A stretch of DNA of 64,000 nucleotides from Aquimarina pacifica (GCF_000520955.1 NZ_JACC01000040.1:1-64000); one strand, 5' to 3'. Counted from the stretch's first letter, positions 25,240-33,644 are shown. Notes: generated by a model not told the origin, from the letters alone. Made by a program: numbers and translations.

Positions 25240-25526
25240 TACACTACGATGCTAATGAGGTACGTAAAGATGCCCACGACTGCTCCCGCAATCAATACAA
25301 AGACCAATACACGGGTAATACCTTTTTTTAAATCGGCATTTTCGCCAAAGAAGTGTCCTGCATTGAATAGAAAGCCAATTAAGAATATAACGCCCAGAAT
25401 AATAGGGAAAATGGTTCGGATAGTATCGGAAACATCGTTTACGGAATCTTCGATACCTCCAATTTGTGCAAAAGTCGTACTTGAAATAAGTAATGATAAG
25501 ATGGTTACATAATGTGATTTTTTCAT
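25239..25526 (-). CDS. traE: Conjugative transposon protein TraE (DUF4134, VirB2-like pilin)
   Basis: About 95 residues from the ATG at 25526. A signal peptide (ends TTFAQ) is followed by a short loop and two hydrophobic helices separated by a FGENADLKKG turn, as in TraE/DUF4134 proteins that resemble VirB2 pilins. First gene of the visible tra operon. No traA-traD genes follow upstream on this strand, so the set begins here. Confidence 0.87.
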   Translation of the reverse strand: MKKSHYVTILSLLISSTTFAQIGGIEDSVNDVSDTIRTIFPIILGVIFLIGFLFNAGHFFGENADLKKGITRVLVFVLIAGAVVGIFTYLISIVV

Positions 25527-25646
25527 AATCAAGGTGATTTAAATTTTACGTCAATTTTGATATTTGAAAAATAGTGTATATTACAACGCAAATAACTGAT
25601 AATCAGTAATTTGTGAATAAAATAAATTTTGACATCAATTGTTTTT

Positions 25647-25670
25647 ATTTGATACGAATTGGTATCAAAT
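25647..25670. promoter_or_regulatory. Perfect 9-bp inverted repeat in the traE/amidase divergent region
   Basis: ATTTGATAC-GAATTG-GTATCAAAT lies 23 bases before the amidase start and 121 bases before traE. With genes diverging on both sides it is a good operator candidate for an element-encoded regulator. No regulator can be assigned. Confidence 0.5.
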
Positions 25671-25692
25671 TTTATGAAAATCGAGAAGTGCT

Positions 25693-26358
25693 ATGTTAAT
25701 AACTCTAAAATTTTGGAAGAGGATAAAGCCTAAAAACGTCAGTTTTGTGATTTTGATGCTACATTTCTGTGTGATTTTCGGTCAACAAAAAGTGATTATC
25801 ATCGATCCTGGGCATGGTGGAAAAGATACTGGTGCAATTGGCACAAATAGTATTCAAGAAAAGGATGTTGTGCTTGATATTGCAAATGAGATTATAAGGC
25901 TAAATAAAACCCTTATAAATAACAAGTTTGACATTTACTCAACTAGATATAAGGACACTTTAATTTCCTTATCGGACAGAAGCCAATTAGCTGAAAGCTT
26001 AAAGGCTGATGTGTTTGTATCATTACATTGCAATGCTTCTAATACTTCTTCAAAAGGGATAGATGTTTATGTACATAATACCAATGACATAGAAGTGCTG
26101 ATAAAAAAATCTATCGAAATGGGATTGTCCATTTTGAAAGAAAGCACCCAAAAATTAGGTTTTAAAAAACGAGCTGTCCGATTTTCAAATTTTCAAGTGC
26201 TACGAGAGAATACTACATATCGCCCTTCGATACTCGTTGAAATGGGCTTTGTTACGAATACTGATGAAGCGGATTATTTTTTAAAACCCAAAAATATAAG
26301 AGCTATGGCATTGGCCATTTTAATGGGATTGTGTAACTATTTTAATACTGGATTATGA
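25693..26358 (+). CDS. N-acetylmuramoyl-L-alanine amidase (Amidase_3)
   Basis: 221 residues with an N-terminal signal/anchor (about 15-31). The zinc amidase fold shows IIDPGHGGKDTG (His41), E56 in IQEKD, H112 in SLHCNA and catalytic E183 in ILVEMGF. It cleaves the amide between MurNAc and L-Ala in peptidoglycan. Its place between tra and Qat genes, divergent from traE, suggests a local cell-wall hydrolase for building the mating channel, comparable to lytic enzymes of other conjugation systems. That role is inferred. Confidence 0.88.
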   Translation: MLITLKFWKRIKPKNVSFVILMLHFCVIFGQQKVIIIDPGHGGKDTGAIGTNSIQEKDVVLDIANEIIRLNKTLINNKFDIYSTRYKDTLISLSDRSQLAESLKADVFVSLHCNASNTSSKGIDVYVHNTNDIEVLIKKSIEMGLSILKESTQKLGFKKRAVRFSNFQVLRENTTYRPSILVEMGFVTNTDEADYFLKPKNIRAMALAILMGLCNYFNTGL

Positions 26359-26462
26359 AGGAAATACTTATTGAGATTGTGAAGAGTTTGAAAAAGCTCT
26401 TATCAGAACTAAAAAAAGAAATAAAAGATATTAATAGGTGGATTGTTAGTACTCGTAAATAG
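26355..26462 (+). CDS. Small basic helical protein (35 aa), translationally coupled
   Basis: A 35-codon frame begins with ATGA overlapping the amidase stop. The product, MKEILIEIVKSLKKLL... ending NRWIVSTRK, is an amphipathic Lys/Glu helix. The overlap suggests coupled translation. It ends 19 bases before the convergent qatD stop. No homologue is recognised, and it could be a chance frame. Confidence 0.4.
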   Translation: MKEILIEIVKSLKKLLSELKKEIKDINRWIVSTRK

Positions 26463-26480
26463 CATAACCCCTAAAAACCA

Positions 26481-27215
26481 TCAATTCTGAATCAGGTCGT
26501 AAAAGTTATTTAAAATCACGTTTTTTAGTTTATCTGAATTATAATCCTTTTTTAAATGACAAATTTTATCTAGGATACTGTCAACCATTAATGGGGTGAA
26601 TTTTTTTGAGCCTAATGATGTAAAAGGACCGTCCGTTTCTAATAGAATTTGATTAATAGGGATACTATCAATAATCTTCTGTCCGTTTTTAGATTTTGTC
26701 ATTTGGTAGTTTATCGAAAAGTAATATCCACGGGATACCGCAATTTCAAGGTTTTTGATAGAGCCTGAGTACCAATGTAGAATAACTTTCCCAGGGAACG
26801 ATTTGCCAAAAATATCCAGTAAATCATTTTCGGCTTTTCGACTATGAACCGTCAAAACCTTATCGCTAAAATTTGTGCATTCTGATATTATTTTCTCAAA
26901 AACTTGAACCTGTCTTTTATAATCTACAGGCGATTTGTTGTAATTGTCTAGTCCTATTTCTCCAATATATTTTGTCTTACTTAAAAGTGAAATGAACTTA
27001 TCAATTTCCTGATGTCTTTCTCCAACTAATTCAGGATGCAATCCAAGAGCCGGTCTTATATACTTAGTGTTTTTTGTAATATTTTCTGTATAAAAATAAA
27101 CTTTGGGGCTATTCGTTACTGCGATTGTGTAAACTTTAGATTTCTCTATTTGATTTACAATATCAATCGGATTGGACATCAAGTCCAGATGAAAATGAGT
27201 GTCATGATATTTCAT
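26481..27215 (-). CDS. qatD: QatD, TatD-like metal-dependent nuclease
   Basis: 244 residues. TatD-family metal ligands are D5-T-H7-F-H9, E86 in GEIGLD, H124 in VHSR, H147 in LHWYSG and D195 in ETDGP, all in normal spacing. TatD proteins are divalent-metal-dependent DNases/hydrolases. It is the last gene of the QatABCD operon; its ATG overlaps the qatC stop by four bases. In the described system all four genes are needed for protection against phages; the exact substrate is not known from sequence. Confidence 0.92.
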   Translation of the reverse strand: MKYHDTHFHLDLMSNPIDIVNQIEKSKVYTIAVTNSPKVYFYTENITKNTKYIRPALGLHPELVGERHQEIDKFISLLSKTKYIGEIGLDNYNKSPVDYKRQVQVFEKIISECTNFSDKVLTVHSRKAENDLLDIFGKSFPGKVILHWYSGSIKNLEIAVSRGYYFSINYQMTKSKNGQKIIDSIPINQILLETDGPFTSLGSKKFTPLMVDSILDKICHLKKDYNSDKLKNVILNNFYDLIQN

Positions 27216-28549
27216 TCTAAAAAATCTCTTACTTCATTCATTCCACGTTGATAAACATCTATATATTTATCTAATTCTTGCTTACTTTCAAACGGTAAAG
27301 GGCCAGAACTCAAAATATCAAACATTATGCTTCTTATTGGACGGTTTTCTAAACGCTTTAGAGATAGTTTGAATGCCCTTATGTCACTGCCAGAAACCAG
27401 TTTTTGTGAAGGAACATTTTGAGTTATATTGTGTACATATTCAGTTCCGGTAGTACCACTTTTCTTTTCTGCTGATTGTCTTATAATGCATGGTACACAA
27501 TATCCACATTGAATTCCTGGTCTCATGCCTGAATACCTACTATTTTCTGAATGAGAGCAAGAAAGTGTTTCATGATTAAGTTTTTTTAGCAATTTTTGAT
27601 TCTTGCATTCAACCATCATTTCGCCTTTGGTTTTCCATTGATATGGATTGTTAATTTTATTCTTTATCCCTAATTCGGAAATCACTTTTTTAAATGTAGA
27701 TAGGTAGTATGGATGTGTAGTTCTTGTGCTATGACTACTAAGTCTAGTTCCAGTCAAAGGAACATTTAAAGAGATTAAGCCATTTTCGGGAATAATGAAG
27801 TCAATAGTTTCTTCTAATGTATTTGCCACTATTAGACCAAGGCACAAAAACAAAAAAGACCTAGCTCTAGAACTTTCTTCTTTTGAAGCTTTGGCATGCT
27901 GTTGATTTGGCTGCACATAAAATTGATAATTAGAGAAAGACTCATCGCCATATTTTTTTCTTAAATTTTCATACAGCATAGTTTGAGCACTTTTATCAGC
28001 TCCTCTTTTATAGTGACTAACAAAGGTTACCTTCTTTTTGTTTTCTAATAGGTCAATGGCTCCAATAAATGAGTCCATTCCACCAGAAAATAAAGCGACC
28101 TTTTCTATTTTATTAGGGTTGTGGTTTTTAATGAGTTTAATTTGTTTTCCTTCTGTAATTATGTTTTTTCTAAAGTAAATTTCCCATTTATCTCCACTTA
28201 AAAACGATAGTAATTTCTGCAAATCTTCTTTTGCATTTTCCCATTTGTCCAAAGAGGAAACAGGCATATATATTTTGAAGTGGCGACTCCATTCTTGAAA
28301 GCCATGAGCTTTTCTGGAAACCACTTGGTCAGTAGTGTAAATTCCGAGGGAAAGATGCAATAAATCTAAAACTTCATCTTTTGGTTCTATTTTTGCCAAA
28401 CGTAATTCTTTGAAAATATTAGTTCCCAAAGCGGATGGGTCATTTCCTAATTGAACGGTGTTTAAAATATACTTTTCTTCTGAAGCAGACACTTTTACAT
28501 CAAAAGTATCCTTCTCATTATTTTTTATTATTATGTGCCAAATACTCAT
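27212..28549 (-). CDS. qatC: QatC, QueC-like PP-loop enzyme
   Basis: 445 residues. About 1-145 is a QatC-specific N-terminal region. A PP-loop (155-160 SGGMDS; VALFSGGMDSFIGAIDLL) follows, then a C-terminal QueC-like part with a Cys cluster (SCSHSENSRYSG, QCGYCVPCIIRQ). QueC makes 7-cyano-7-deazaguanine from CDG, so the enzyme may modify a nucleobase or protein. It overlaps qatD and qatB by four bases each, giving translational coupling. Confidence 0.93.
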   Translation of the reverse strand: MSIWHIIIKNNEKDTFDVKVSASEEKYILNTVQLGNDPSALGTNIFKELRLAKIEPKDEVLDLLHLSLGIYTTDQVVSRKAHGFQEWSRHFKIYMPVSSLDKWENAKEDLQKLLSFLSGDKWEIYFRKNIITEGKQIKLIKNHNPNKIEKVALFSGGMDSFIGAIDLLENKKKVTFVSHYKRGADKSAQTMLYENLRKKYGDESFSNYQFYVQPNQQHAKASKEESSRARSFLFLCLGLIVANTLEETIDFIIPENGLISLNVPLTGTRLSSHSTRTTHPYYLSTFKKVISELGIKNKINNPYQWKTKGEMMVECKNQKLLKKLNHETLSCSHSENSRYSGMRPGIQCGYCVPCIIRQSAEKKSGTTGTEYVHNITQNVPSQKLVSGSDIRAFKLSLKRLENRPIRSIMFDILSSGPLPFESKQELDKYIDVYQRGMNEVRDFLE

Positions 28550-29382
28550 TTTTCTAGTGTTGAATATGCGAGTTCAAATATGTCCTCTATTATTTTTTTT
28601 CCTTCTCCTTGAGCTAAATCTATTTTAGAAATATCAGCTTTTTTAAATCCGTTTTTTACTTCATCTCTTATAAAAAAACGCATTTCATTTTCCAATTTAA
28701 TTGCTTCGCTTTCAGATAAATCATTTCTTTCAAGAGCAATTCCAGCTTCATAAACCCATTTCTTGAAGATATAAGCACTCACAAATTCAACTACGGTATC
28801 AGACAATGTTTCTGAGTTAATACTGTCTAGTGATTCTATATCTCTACCACTATCAAGGATTTTTTCATAGAGTCGGTCAAATGTTATCATTATGGCTGCA
28901 CGTGCGATTGCTTCGTCATTAGTACTACCCGTTGGGGCAATTCTATCAGCAATTTTTGCAATAACTTCCTCACTAGATTTACCTATACAATCAGATAAGT
29001 CATATTTTTGTAAAGTTTCATTAAAGCCTTCTTTTGAAACTCCGCTCAAAAAACCAAGATAATTTCTACCAACGTTAATTCCAGCAATTGAAGATTTTGT
29101 GGCTGCCCTACTACCACCAGATGACTTTATATATGATTTAGCAAAAGTTTTAAAACTAGAACCGCTACCTCCATTAGAAATTCTTGTGAGTATACTTTTT
29201 GTGCCTGATAATTTTTGTGTTGGTACTGTTTCAGGTTTTGAATCTACTGTTTCATTTAAAGTGTCATCCGATTGCTGATTGTTTTTCTCGTCTGTTTCTG
29301 GGGCATTGTCAGAGTCAGTTGCCCAACTGGGTAGTAATGGTGTTTTTCCTTTTGGTCCAGTACCTGATGCAGAAGTTCCCAT
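28546..29382 (-). CDS. qatB: QatB
   Basis: 278 residues. The N-terminus GTSASGTGPKGKTPLLPSW is the low-complexity Gly/Ser opening typical of QatB. A disordered acidic linker (about 20-55) and a helical domain (about 80-278; RAAIMITFDRLYEKIL, FVSAYIFKKWVYEAG) follow. The function is unknown; it is required in the QatABCD defence system. It lies 6 bases after qatA and overlaps qatC by four bases. Confidence 0.9.
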   Translation of the reverse strand: MGTSASGTGPKGKTPLLPSWATDSDNAPETDEKNNQQSDDTLNETVDSKPETVPTQKLSGTKSILTRISNGGSGSSFKTFAKSYIKSSGGSRAATKSSIAGINVGRNYLGFLSGVSKEGFNETLQKYDLSDCIGKSSEEVIAKIADRIAPTGSTNDEAIARAAIMITFDRLYEKILDSGRDIESLDSINSETLSDTVVEFVSAYIFKKWVYEAGIALERNDLSESEAIKLENEMRFFIRDEVKNGFKKADISKIDLAQGEGKKIIEDIFELAYSTLEK

Positions 29383-29388
29383 AATTTA

Positions 29389-31230
29389 TTACAAGTTTTT
29401 TAATTTACGTTTGGCGATTCCTGCCAAACGCTTATTTGTTGAACTCTTACTCCAGTCTTTTATCATTTTATTAACTGTAGGTTCGTGCGAAGTATTTTCG
29501 GAAATTCCTTGAAGCCAAGTGGTAATACTAAGTGGTAAAACTTGGTGCGGTAATTTATCAATCAAACTTAATAATTGAGAGATTAGTTCATTTCTGACGT
29601 TACAAAAATCTATTAAACGTTTTATGGTTGGTGATTCCCCATTCTGTTCTCCTTCATTTTTCATTCTTTCTGCTAGAGATTCAAATATCGCTGATGAATC
29701 CCCATCGCTAAGAGACCTTACTTCTTTTAAGGCCAAGCTTCTGATAGTTTCAGAATCATTTAAGAGTTTTATAAATAATTCTTGAGCTTGAGAACTCATT
29801 CTTTGGATATTAGTCCCAGAAACGGATAATTTGTCTCTTGAATAATAAAAATAGGATTGTAAATTTACCTCGCTGACATTGGGTTCTGAAGATAGCCATT
29901 GTCTAATCCAAGAATCTTGTAAATAACTTTGAAATTCTACTGGCAGTTCATCTAATTTTTCATCATTATTTTCTAGTACTAACTCTTCCATCAATTTTAA
30001 TTCGGTAATAATTCCTTGGTTCTTTGCTTGTTGTTGATAAAAACTTTTGAACGTTTCTGACTTGAAGTATTCCAAGAGCATTAGTTTTGCCAAAATACGT
30101 TTATCAAGATTTTCTCCTTTGGAATTGGCCATCTGGTGTCTTAACAAAAGAGTGTTTAAAAATCTTTTTGTCTGTCTGGGGTTACCATTAAGACCTACTG
30201 CCAGAACCGATACAAGTTGGGCAGAGAGAAGCAACGCTTCTTTTAGATTTTCGTTGACTTCAGTAACAAATTCATTCGCATTTTCTAATCTAAACGTAAA
30301 ACCAAATTGGTCTTTATTTTTCTCTTCTAAAACACTTATCCTGATATGTTCAAATTCTCCGATGTCCGTATATAAATTAGTGAATAATAGATTGATGTAA
30401 GTTGTCAATTCTAGGTCACTAAGGGGTGGAATTCTTATTGGGTATTGAATTAGTTTTTCCAGATAATCACGTCCCACTTCAGTATTGTCTCCTGGTATTT
30501 CTGGAAACCTTCTTCTAACTGCATGTTTAATGAGTCGTTCATCCGCCCCAATTACAAAAGCAGTATTTTTCGCAAATAAGAATAATTTAATGGCTTCAAG
30601 TGTTCCAATGACTGTATCTGGTGAACACCTATCCAAATCATCAATTAACACTACTATTTTTTTTAAATTGGTTTCCTTAATTAATTCTTCAAATGCTAGA
30701 TGGAATTCTTGAATGTCATTTTTAAGGATTTCGTCAGGGTCAGTATTTTCATTTTGCTTTTTTATATACTCTTCATAATCGGCATTGGACAACTTACTTA
30801 AGATGTCTGATGTAGTAGTTAAGGCAAGTCCTGCTGGCCCCATTAACATAAAACCAGCTCCATGCTTAACAGCAGATTGTCCAATTTTAAGTAAGTCTAT
30901 TTTTTTTAGAAGTTTTGCTGCAATTTTTAATGCTTTATCCTGTGGTTTTCTTTTTTTGATTATTTCGTTAACTATCCTGCCCATCAAAACGGTTTTGGTA
31001 TCTTCATACCCTTCAAATAACCATCCATTAAAGTTGATAATTAAAACATCTTTGTCCCCTAAATAGGTCTCTTCAACCATTCTCATAAGACTCGACTTTC
31101 CGCTTCCCCAATCGCCAAAAACACCAATACTACAAGGCAATAGATTGACATTGTTTACAATGCTTGTTACAGCATTTACAAGATGCTGATAGTCGATAAA
31201 ATCAGAGTTTGTTTCGTTATCATTCCACAT
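29389..31230 (-). CDS. qatA: QatA, KAP-family P-loop NTPase
   Basis: 613 residues. Walker A is FGDWGSGKSSLM (about 38-49) and Walker B IVVLIDDLDRCSP (about 192-204). Between them is a hydrophobic segment near 123-138 (HGAGFMLMGPAGLAL), the KAP membrane-insert position. KAP NTPases are STAND-related ATPases often membrane-tethered, and in this system the likely sensor or motor. First gene of qatABCD. A terminator-like hairpin lies 20 bases before its start. Confidence 0.93.
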   Translation of the reverse strand: MWNDNETNSDFIDYQHLVNAVTSIVNNVNLLPCSIGVFGDWGSGKSSLMRMVEETYLGDKDVLIINFNGWLFEGYEDTKTVLMGRIVNEIIKKRKPQDKALKIAAKLLKKIDLLKIGQSAVKHGAGFMLMGPAGLALTTTSDILSKLSNADYEEYIKKQNENTDPDEILKNDIQEFHLAFEELIKETNLKKIVVLIDDLDRCSPDTVIGTLEAIKLFLFAKNTAFVIGADERLIKHAVRRRFPEIPGDNTEVGRDYLEKLIQYPIRIPPLSDLELTTYINLLFTNLYTDIGEFEHIRISVLEEKNKDQFGFTFRLENANEFVTEVNENLKEALLLSAQLVSVLAVGLNGNPRQTKRFLNTLLLRHQMANSKGENLDKRILAKLMLLEYFKSETFKSFYQQQAKNQGIITELKLMEELVLENNDEKLDELPVEFQSYLQDSWIRQWLSSEPNVSEVNLQSYFYYSRDKLSVSGTNIQRMSSQAQELFIKLLNDSETIRSLALKEVRSLSDGDSSAIFESLAERMKNEGEQNGESPTIKRLIDFCNVRNELISQLLSLIDKLPHQVLPLSITTWLQGISENTSHEPTVNKMIKDWSKSSTNKRLAGIAKRKLKNL

Positions 31231-31250
31231 TTTTTGACGTTATTTTATTC

Positions 31251-31283
31251 AAAAAAAGCCAATGAAAACCCATTAGCTTTTTA
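31251..31283 (-). promoter_or_regulatory. Terminator-like hairpin in the qatA leader
   Basis: On the - strand a 12-position stem (11 pairs, one mismatch) AAAAAGCTAATG/CATTGGCTTTTT with a 6-base loop is followed by a T-run, ending 20 bases before the qatA ATG. No - strand gene lies upstream that would need terminating, so transcription of the operon must pass through it. Confidence 0.6.
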
Positions 31284-31423
31284 AACATTAATATTTTAAG
31301 CGTAATCGCCTATAAATATACTGAAATGTCTTTTTAAATTCTTACGGTTTCCTACAAATTGTTAAAATTTTATTAAGAATATATCTTTACTTCTGGAAGT
31401 CAAAATTTTGGTCTTTTTTCGTA

Positions 31424-31437
31424 AATTAGGCCTAATT
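31424..31437. promoter_or_regulatory. Palindrome AATTAGGCCTAATT, candidate operator
   Basis: A 14-base perfect palindrome 30 bases before the + strand gene at 31467 and 194 bases before qatA. The core TTAGGCCTA followed by TT-G-GTGTT recurs at 33645-33664. Confidence 0.55.
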
Positions 31438-31466
31438 AGAGTGTTATAAACTCTAGTGCAAATAAA

Positions 31467-31892
31467 ATGAGAGCAATTGCAATTTTCTTTTTGAACGTAC
31501 TTCAAAATACTTTGGGGATGACTTTTGGATGGTTGTTTAAACCAAAAACCAAACGAAATTCATTTAAGGCCTTATCTGATGTTGAAAAGGTAAAATATCT
31601 TGAAAAAAGAAGGCAATACAAAGGCTATAAAAAACAATGGCTGTATTACAGGTGTAGAGAAGAAGGTTTATTAGAAACCTATTACAAATTGTTCGATACT
31701 GAAGTTGAGGGACAAGATTCTGGAACGAAATTTAGTTTCGGTAAATATAGAGGGGAATATGTTGAAGCTATTTGGGAATCTGATAAAGAGTATATCAATT
31801 GGCTTTCCCAACAAGAATGGTTGGCTCAATATTTGGATGAAAGCGATATGATACACGAACTACTTCTTTTAGAGGAAGAAAACCAAAATTAG
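31467..31892 (+). CDS. Hypothetical protein with exonuclease-X C-terminal-like motif
   Basis: 141 residues. The N-terminus (about 1-24) is hydrophobic and could be a membrane anchor. Residues about 91-115 read FGKYRGEYVEAIWESDKEYINWL, matching the short motif found at the C-terminus of exodeoxyribonuclease-X-like and DUF3820 proteins (FGKYKG...DPxYLxWL). No exonuclease catalytic domain is present. It lies divergent from qatA and convergent with the ATPase gene at 31895. It may be a DNA-linked accessory of the ICE; a link to Qat is only a guess. Confidence 0.6.
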   Translation: MRAIAIFFLNVLQNTLGMTFGWLFKPKTKRNSFKALSDVEKVKYLEKRRQYKGYKKQWLYYRCREEGLLETYYKLFDTEVEGQDSGTKFSFGKYRGEYVEAIWESDKEYINWLSQQEWLAQYLDESDMIHELLLLEEENQN

Positions 31893-31894
31893 AT

Positions 31895-32557
31895 TTAATC
31901 CCTTTTATCACGACTGCTTTTATCAAAGGCAATTAAATTGAACAGTTGTCGCATCCTTGAACGTACCCTATTCCCATAACGTTCCTCCAGTTCTTTAGCA
32001 TTGAGGTTTGTAGTTGCGTGTGTTTTAGTTTTATGACTTAAAAATAAATCATAACGTGAAAGTAAGATTTCGCCCATTACATTACAATCTTTTCCAAAAT
32101 GCCTTCCGGTGGGTTCTACACCCAAATCATCAAAACAATAAAACTTTTTGTCGCCGTAATTTTCAATGATGGTGTACCCAATATTATTAAAGGCAAAGGC
32201 AATGTTTCGTGTGGGTATAACCTCATACGATTTCTGATGTGGCACAATATGGCGTAACAGTTTCATTAAACTGGTTTTTCCACAACCAACAGGACCAGAA
32301 AGCAAAATCCCTTTATCGCGGTCGATGTCTAATTTTTTGCAATTAGCTTCATCCCTGATAAAATAATTACAGAGCTTGAATATAATATCACGGTCTTCTT
32401 CAAAAATTTTGAATTTCTTGCCAAAAAGTAGTTTTCCTTTGGCATTGAGATAAATTAGCATTTTATCAAAATCATAAAGCATTTGATTGTCTTTCAGTTC
32501 TCCCAAGGTGTATTGAACGCTACCCTCGGTAATGATATGTGGTTTGTGGGGATTCAT
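31895..32557 (-). CDS. DnaC/IstB-like AAA+ ATPase
   Basis: 220 residues. Walker A is GILLSGPVGCGKTSLMK (about 83-99) and Walker B is FYCFDDLGVE; a sensor-like THATTNLN follows. This is the AAA+ core of DnaC-type helicase loaders. Together with the DnaD-like gene just upstream (overlapping by four bases) it probably forms the replication unit of the excised circular element. Bacteroidota ICEs often carry such a pair. Assignment to replication is inferred from family and neighbour. Confidence 0.8.
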   Translation of the reverse strand: MNPHKPHIITEGSVQYTLGELKDNQMLYDFDKMLIYLNAKGKLLFGKKFKIFEEDRDIIFKLCNYFIRDEANCKKLDIDRDKGILLSGPVGCGKTSLMKLLRHIVPHQKSYEVIPTRNIAFAFNNIGYTIIENYGDKKFYCFDDLGVEPTGRHFGKDCNVMGEILLSRYDLFLSHKTKTHATTNLNAKELEERYGNRVRSRMRQLFNLIAFDKSSRDKRD

Positions 32558-33240
32558 AATGGTTCATTATAATTTTTGTTGGAACTTGTCTTTAGGTTGT
32601 CCGTATTTTGGCTAACTGCAACCATTGTTTTTTCTTCTTTTAGCTCTTCGGCCTTTATCATCCAGTTTCGAGCTGTGGCGTGCCAATCGACAATTTTTGT
32701 TTTTCCACCTACTTTCCAACCGATGCCTTGGTAGTGGTTGTAAAATTTTTTGGCTTCCAATTCTGGCCAATTTTCCTTTTCAAAAAAATCAATGACTTCA
32801 TTTTCATTTTTTGGCTTGTCAAGTTTAGTATCATTTGCTTTGTTTTTTCCTGTTTGTATATGTTTGTTTATAGATACCACCGCTTGTCCATTGCTTGTCC
32901 CGATATTGGTAGGGTTTGGGTACAGAGCTTGTCCATCACTTGTCCCAAAATTGAACATCTTGATTCTGCTGCCTTTAAATGGATTATGTGAGGGTTCGTA
33001 TAATAGGTATTTCCAATGATGTAGTTCTTTGATGCAGCGATGGTAGGTAGTTTTTGAACCAATCTTGGAAAACCGCATCGCTTCTTCTCGATTGATATAG
33101 AATTCTGTCGGAAAGTGATAGTTGTTCCATAATTGAAACAATGCCACGTACAAACTTATGTGCGTGGGATTTAAACGGCTATCCTTTGAGAATTGTAAGA
33201 ATACAGCGTTTAGGTGCTTAATGTAATTGACCTGCTCCAA
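32554..33240 (-). CDS. Winged-helix replication-type protein
   Basis: 228 residues. An N-terminal winged-helix-like domain (about 1-95; NPTHISLYVALFQLWN, FYINREEAMRFSKIGSKTTYHRCIKEL) is followed by a linker and a C-terminal helical part with WPELEAKKFYNHYQGIGWKVGGKTKIVDWHATARNWM. That C-terminal block is the DnaB2/DnaD-like motif of primosomal proteins. It overlaps the ATPase gene by four bases and follows an excisionase-like gene by 6 bases, forming a three-gene operon. Confidence 0.75.
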   Translation of the reverse strand: MEQVNYIKHLNAVFLQFSKDSRLNPTHISLYVALFQLWNNYHFPTEFYINREEAMRFSKIGSKTTYHRCIKELHHWKYLLYEPSHNPFKGSRIKMFNFGTSDGQALYPNPTNIGTSNGQAVVSINKHIQTGKNKANDTKLDKPKNENEVIDFFEKENWPELEAKKFYNHYQGIGWKVGGKTKIVDWHATARNWMIKAEELKEEKTMVAVSQNTDNLKTSSNKNYNEPL

Positions 33241-33246
33241 AACGAT

Positions 33247-33525
33247 TTAGAATTTGTTATGAACTTTATTATTTTCCATTACGCTAATTATTTCTTCGTA
33301 ATCGTAATAGAGTACACCCCCTACTTTGGTGTAGGGCAATGTGCCATTAATTCTTAAATTCTGTAACGTGCCAGAAGAGATTCCCAAAAGCTTTTTTACT
33401 TCAGGGGATTTTAGCCACCTTTTGGTAATATGACCAGATTGGCTATTGAGTAGTTCCTTGATATCATCGAGCAGTTCCATTTTGAATTCTCGAAGGTCGT
33501 CTGTGGTAATAATACTTGTGGGCAT
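33247..33525 (-). CDS. MerR/excisionase-type HTH protein
   Basis: 92 residues. The HTH (about 36-80; RWLKSPEVKKLLGISSGTLQNLRINGTLPYTKVGGVLYYDYEEI) is of the helix_turn_helix_17 kind used by excisionases. First gene of the xis-replication operon. It may direct excision with the integrase, or regulate the operon. The 13-mer GATTTGACTTTCG lies 66 bases upstream. Confidence 0.85.
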   Translation of the reverse strand: MPTSIITTDDLREFKMELLDDIKELLNSQSGHITKRWLKSPEVKKLLGISSGTLQNLRINGTLPYTKVGGVLYYDYEEIISVMENNKVHNKF

Positions 33526-33590
33526 AATAGAACGGATTAAAAGAAAGGGACTACCGTTTTGCTTTCATCTAAAATGATAGCCCCTGACCT

Positions 33591-33603
33591 GATTTGACTT
33601 TCG
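33591..33603 (+). promoter_or_regulatory. Repeated 13-mer GATTTGACTTTCG, copy 2 (xis-replication operon)
   Basis: An exact match to 15851-15863. It is followed by TTCTACAAAATTGG and lies 66 bases upstream of the xis-like start, in reverse orientation to that gene. Confidence 0.6.
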
Positions 33604-33644
33604 TTCTACAAAATTGGGGTAGTTTGCTGGATTTTATTCACAAG

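Noticed and set aside
27212..28549. QueC of queuosine synthesis (housekeeping)
   Set aside because: No queD/queE neighbours are present, there is an extra 150-residue N-terminus, and the KAP, QatB and TatD-like genes make QatC much more likely.
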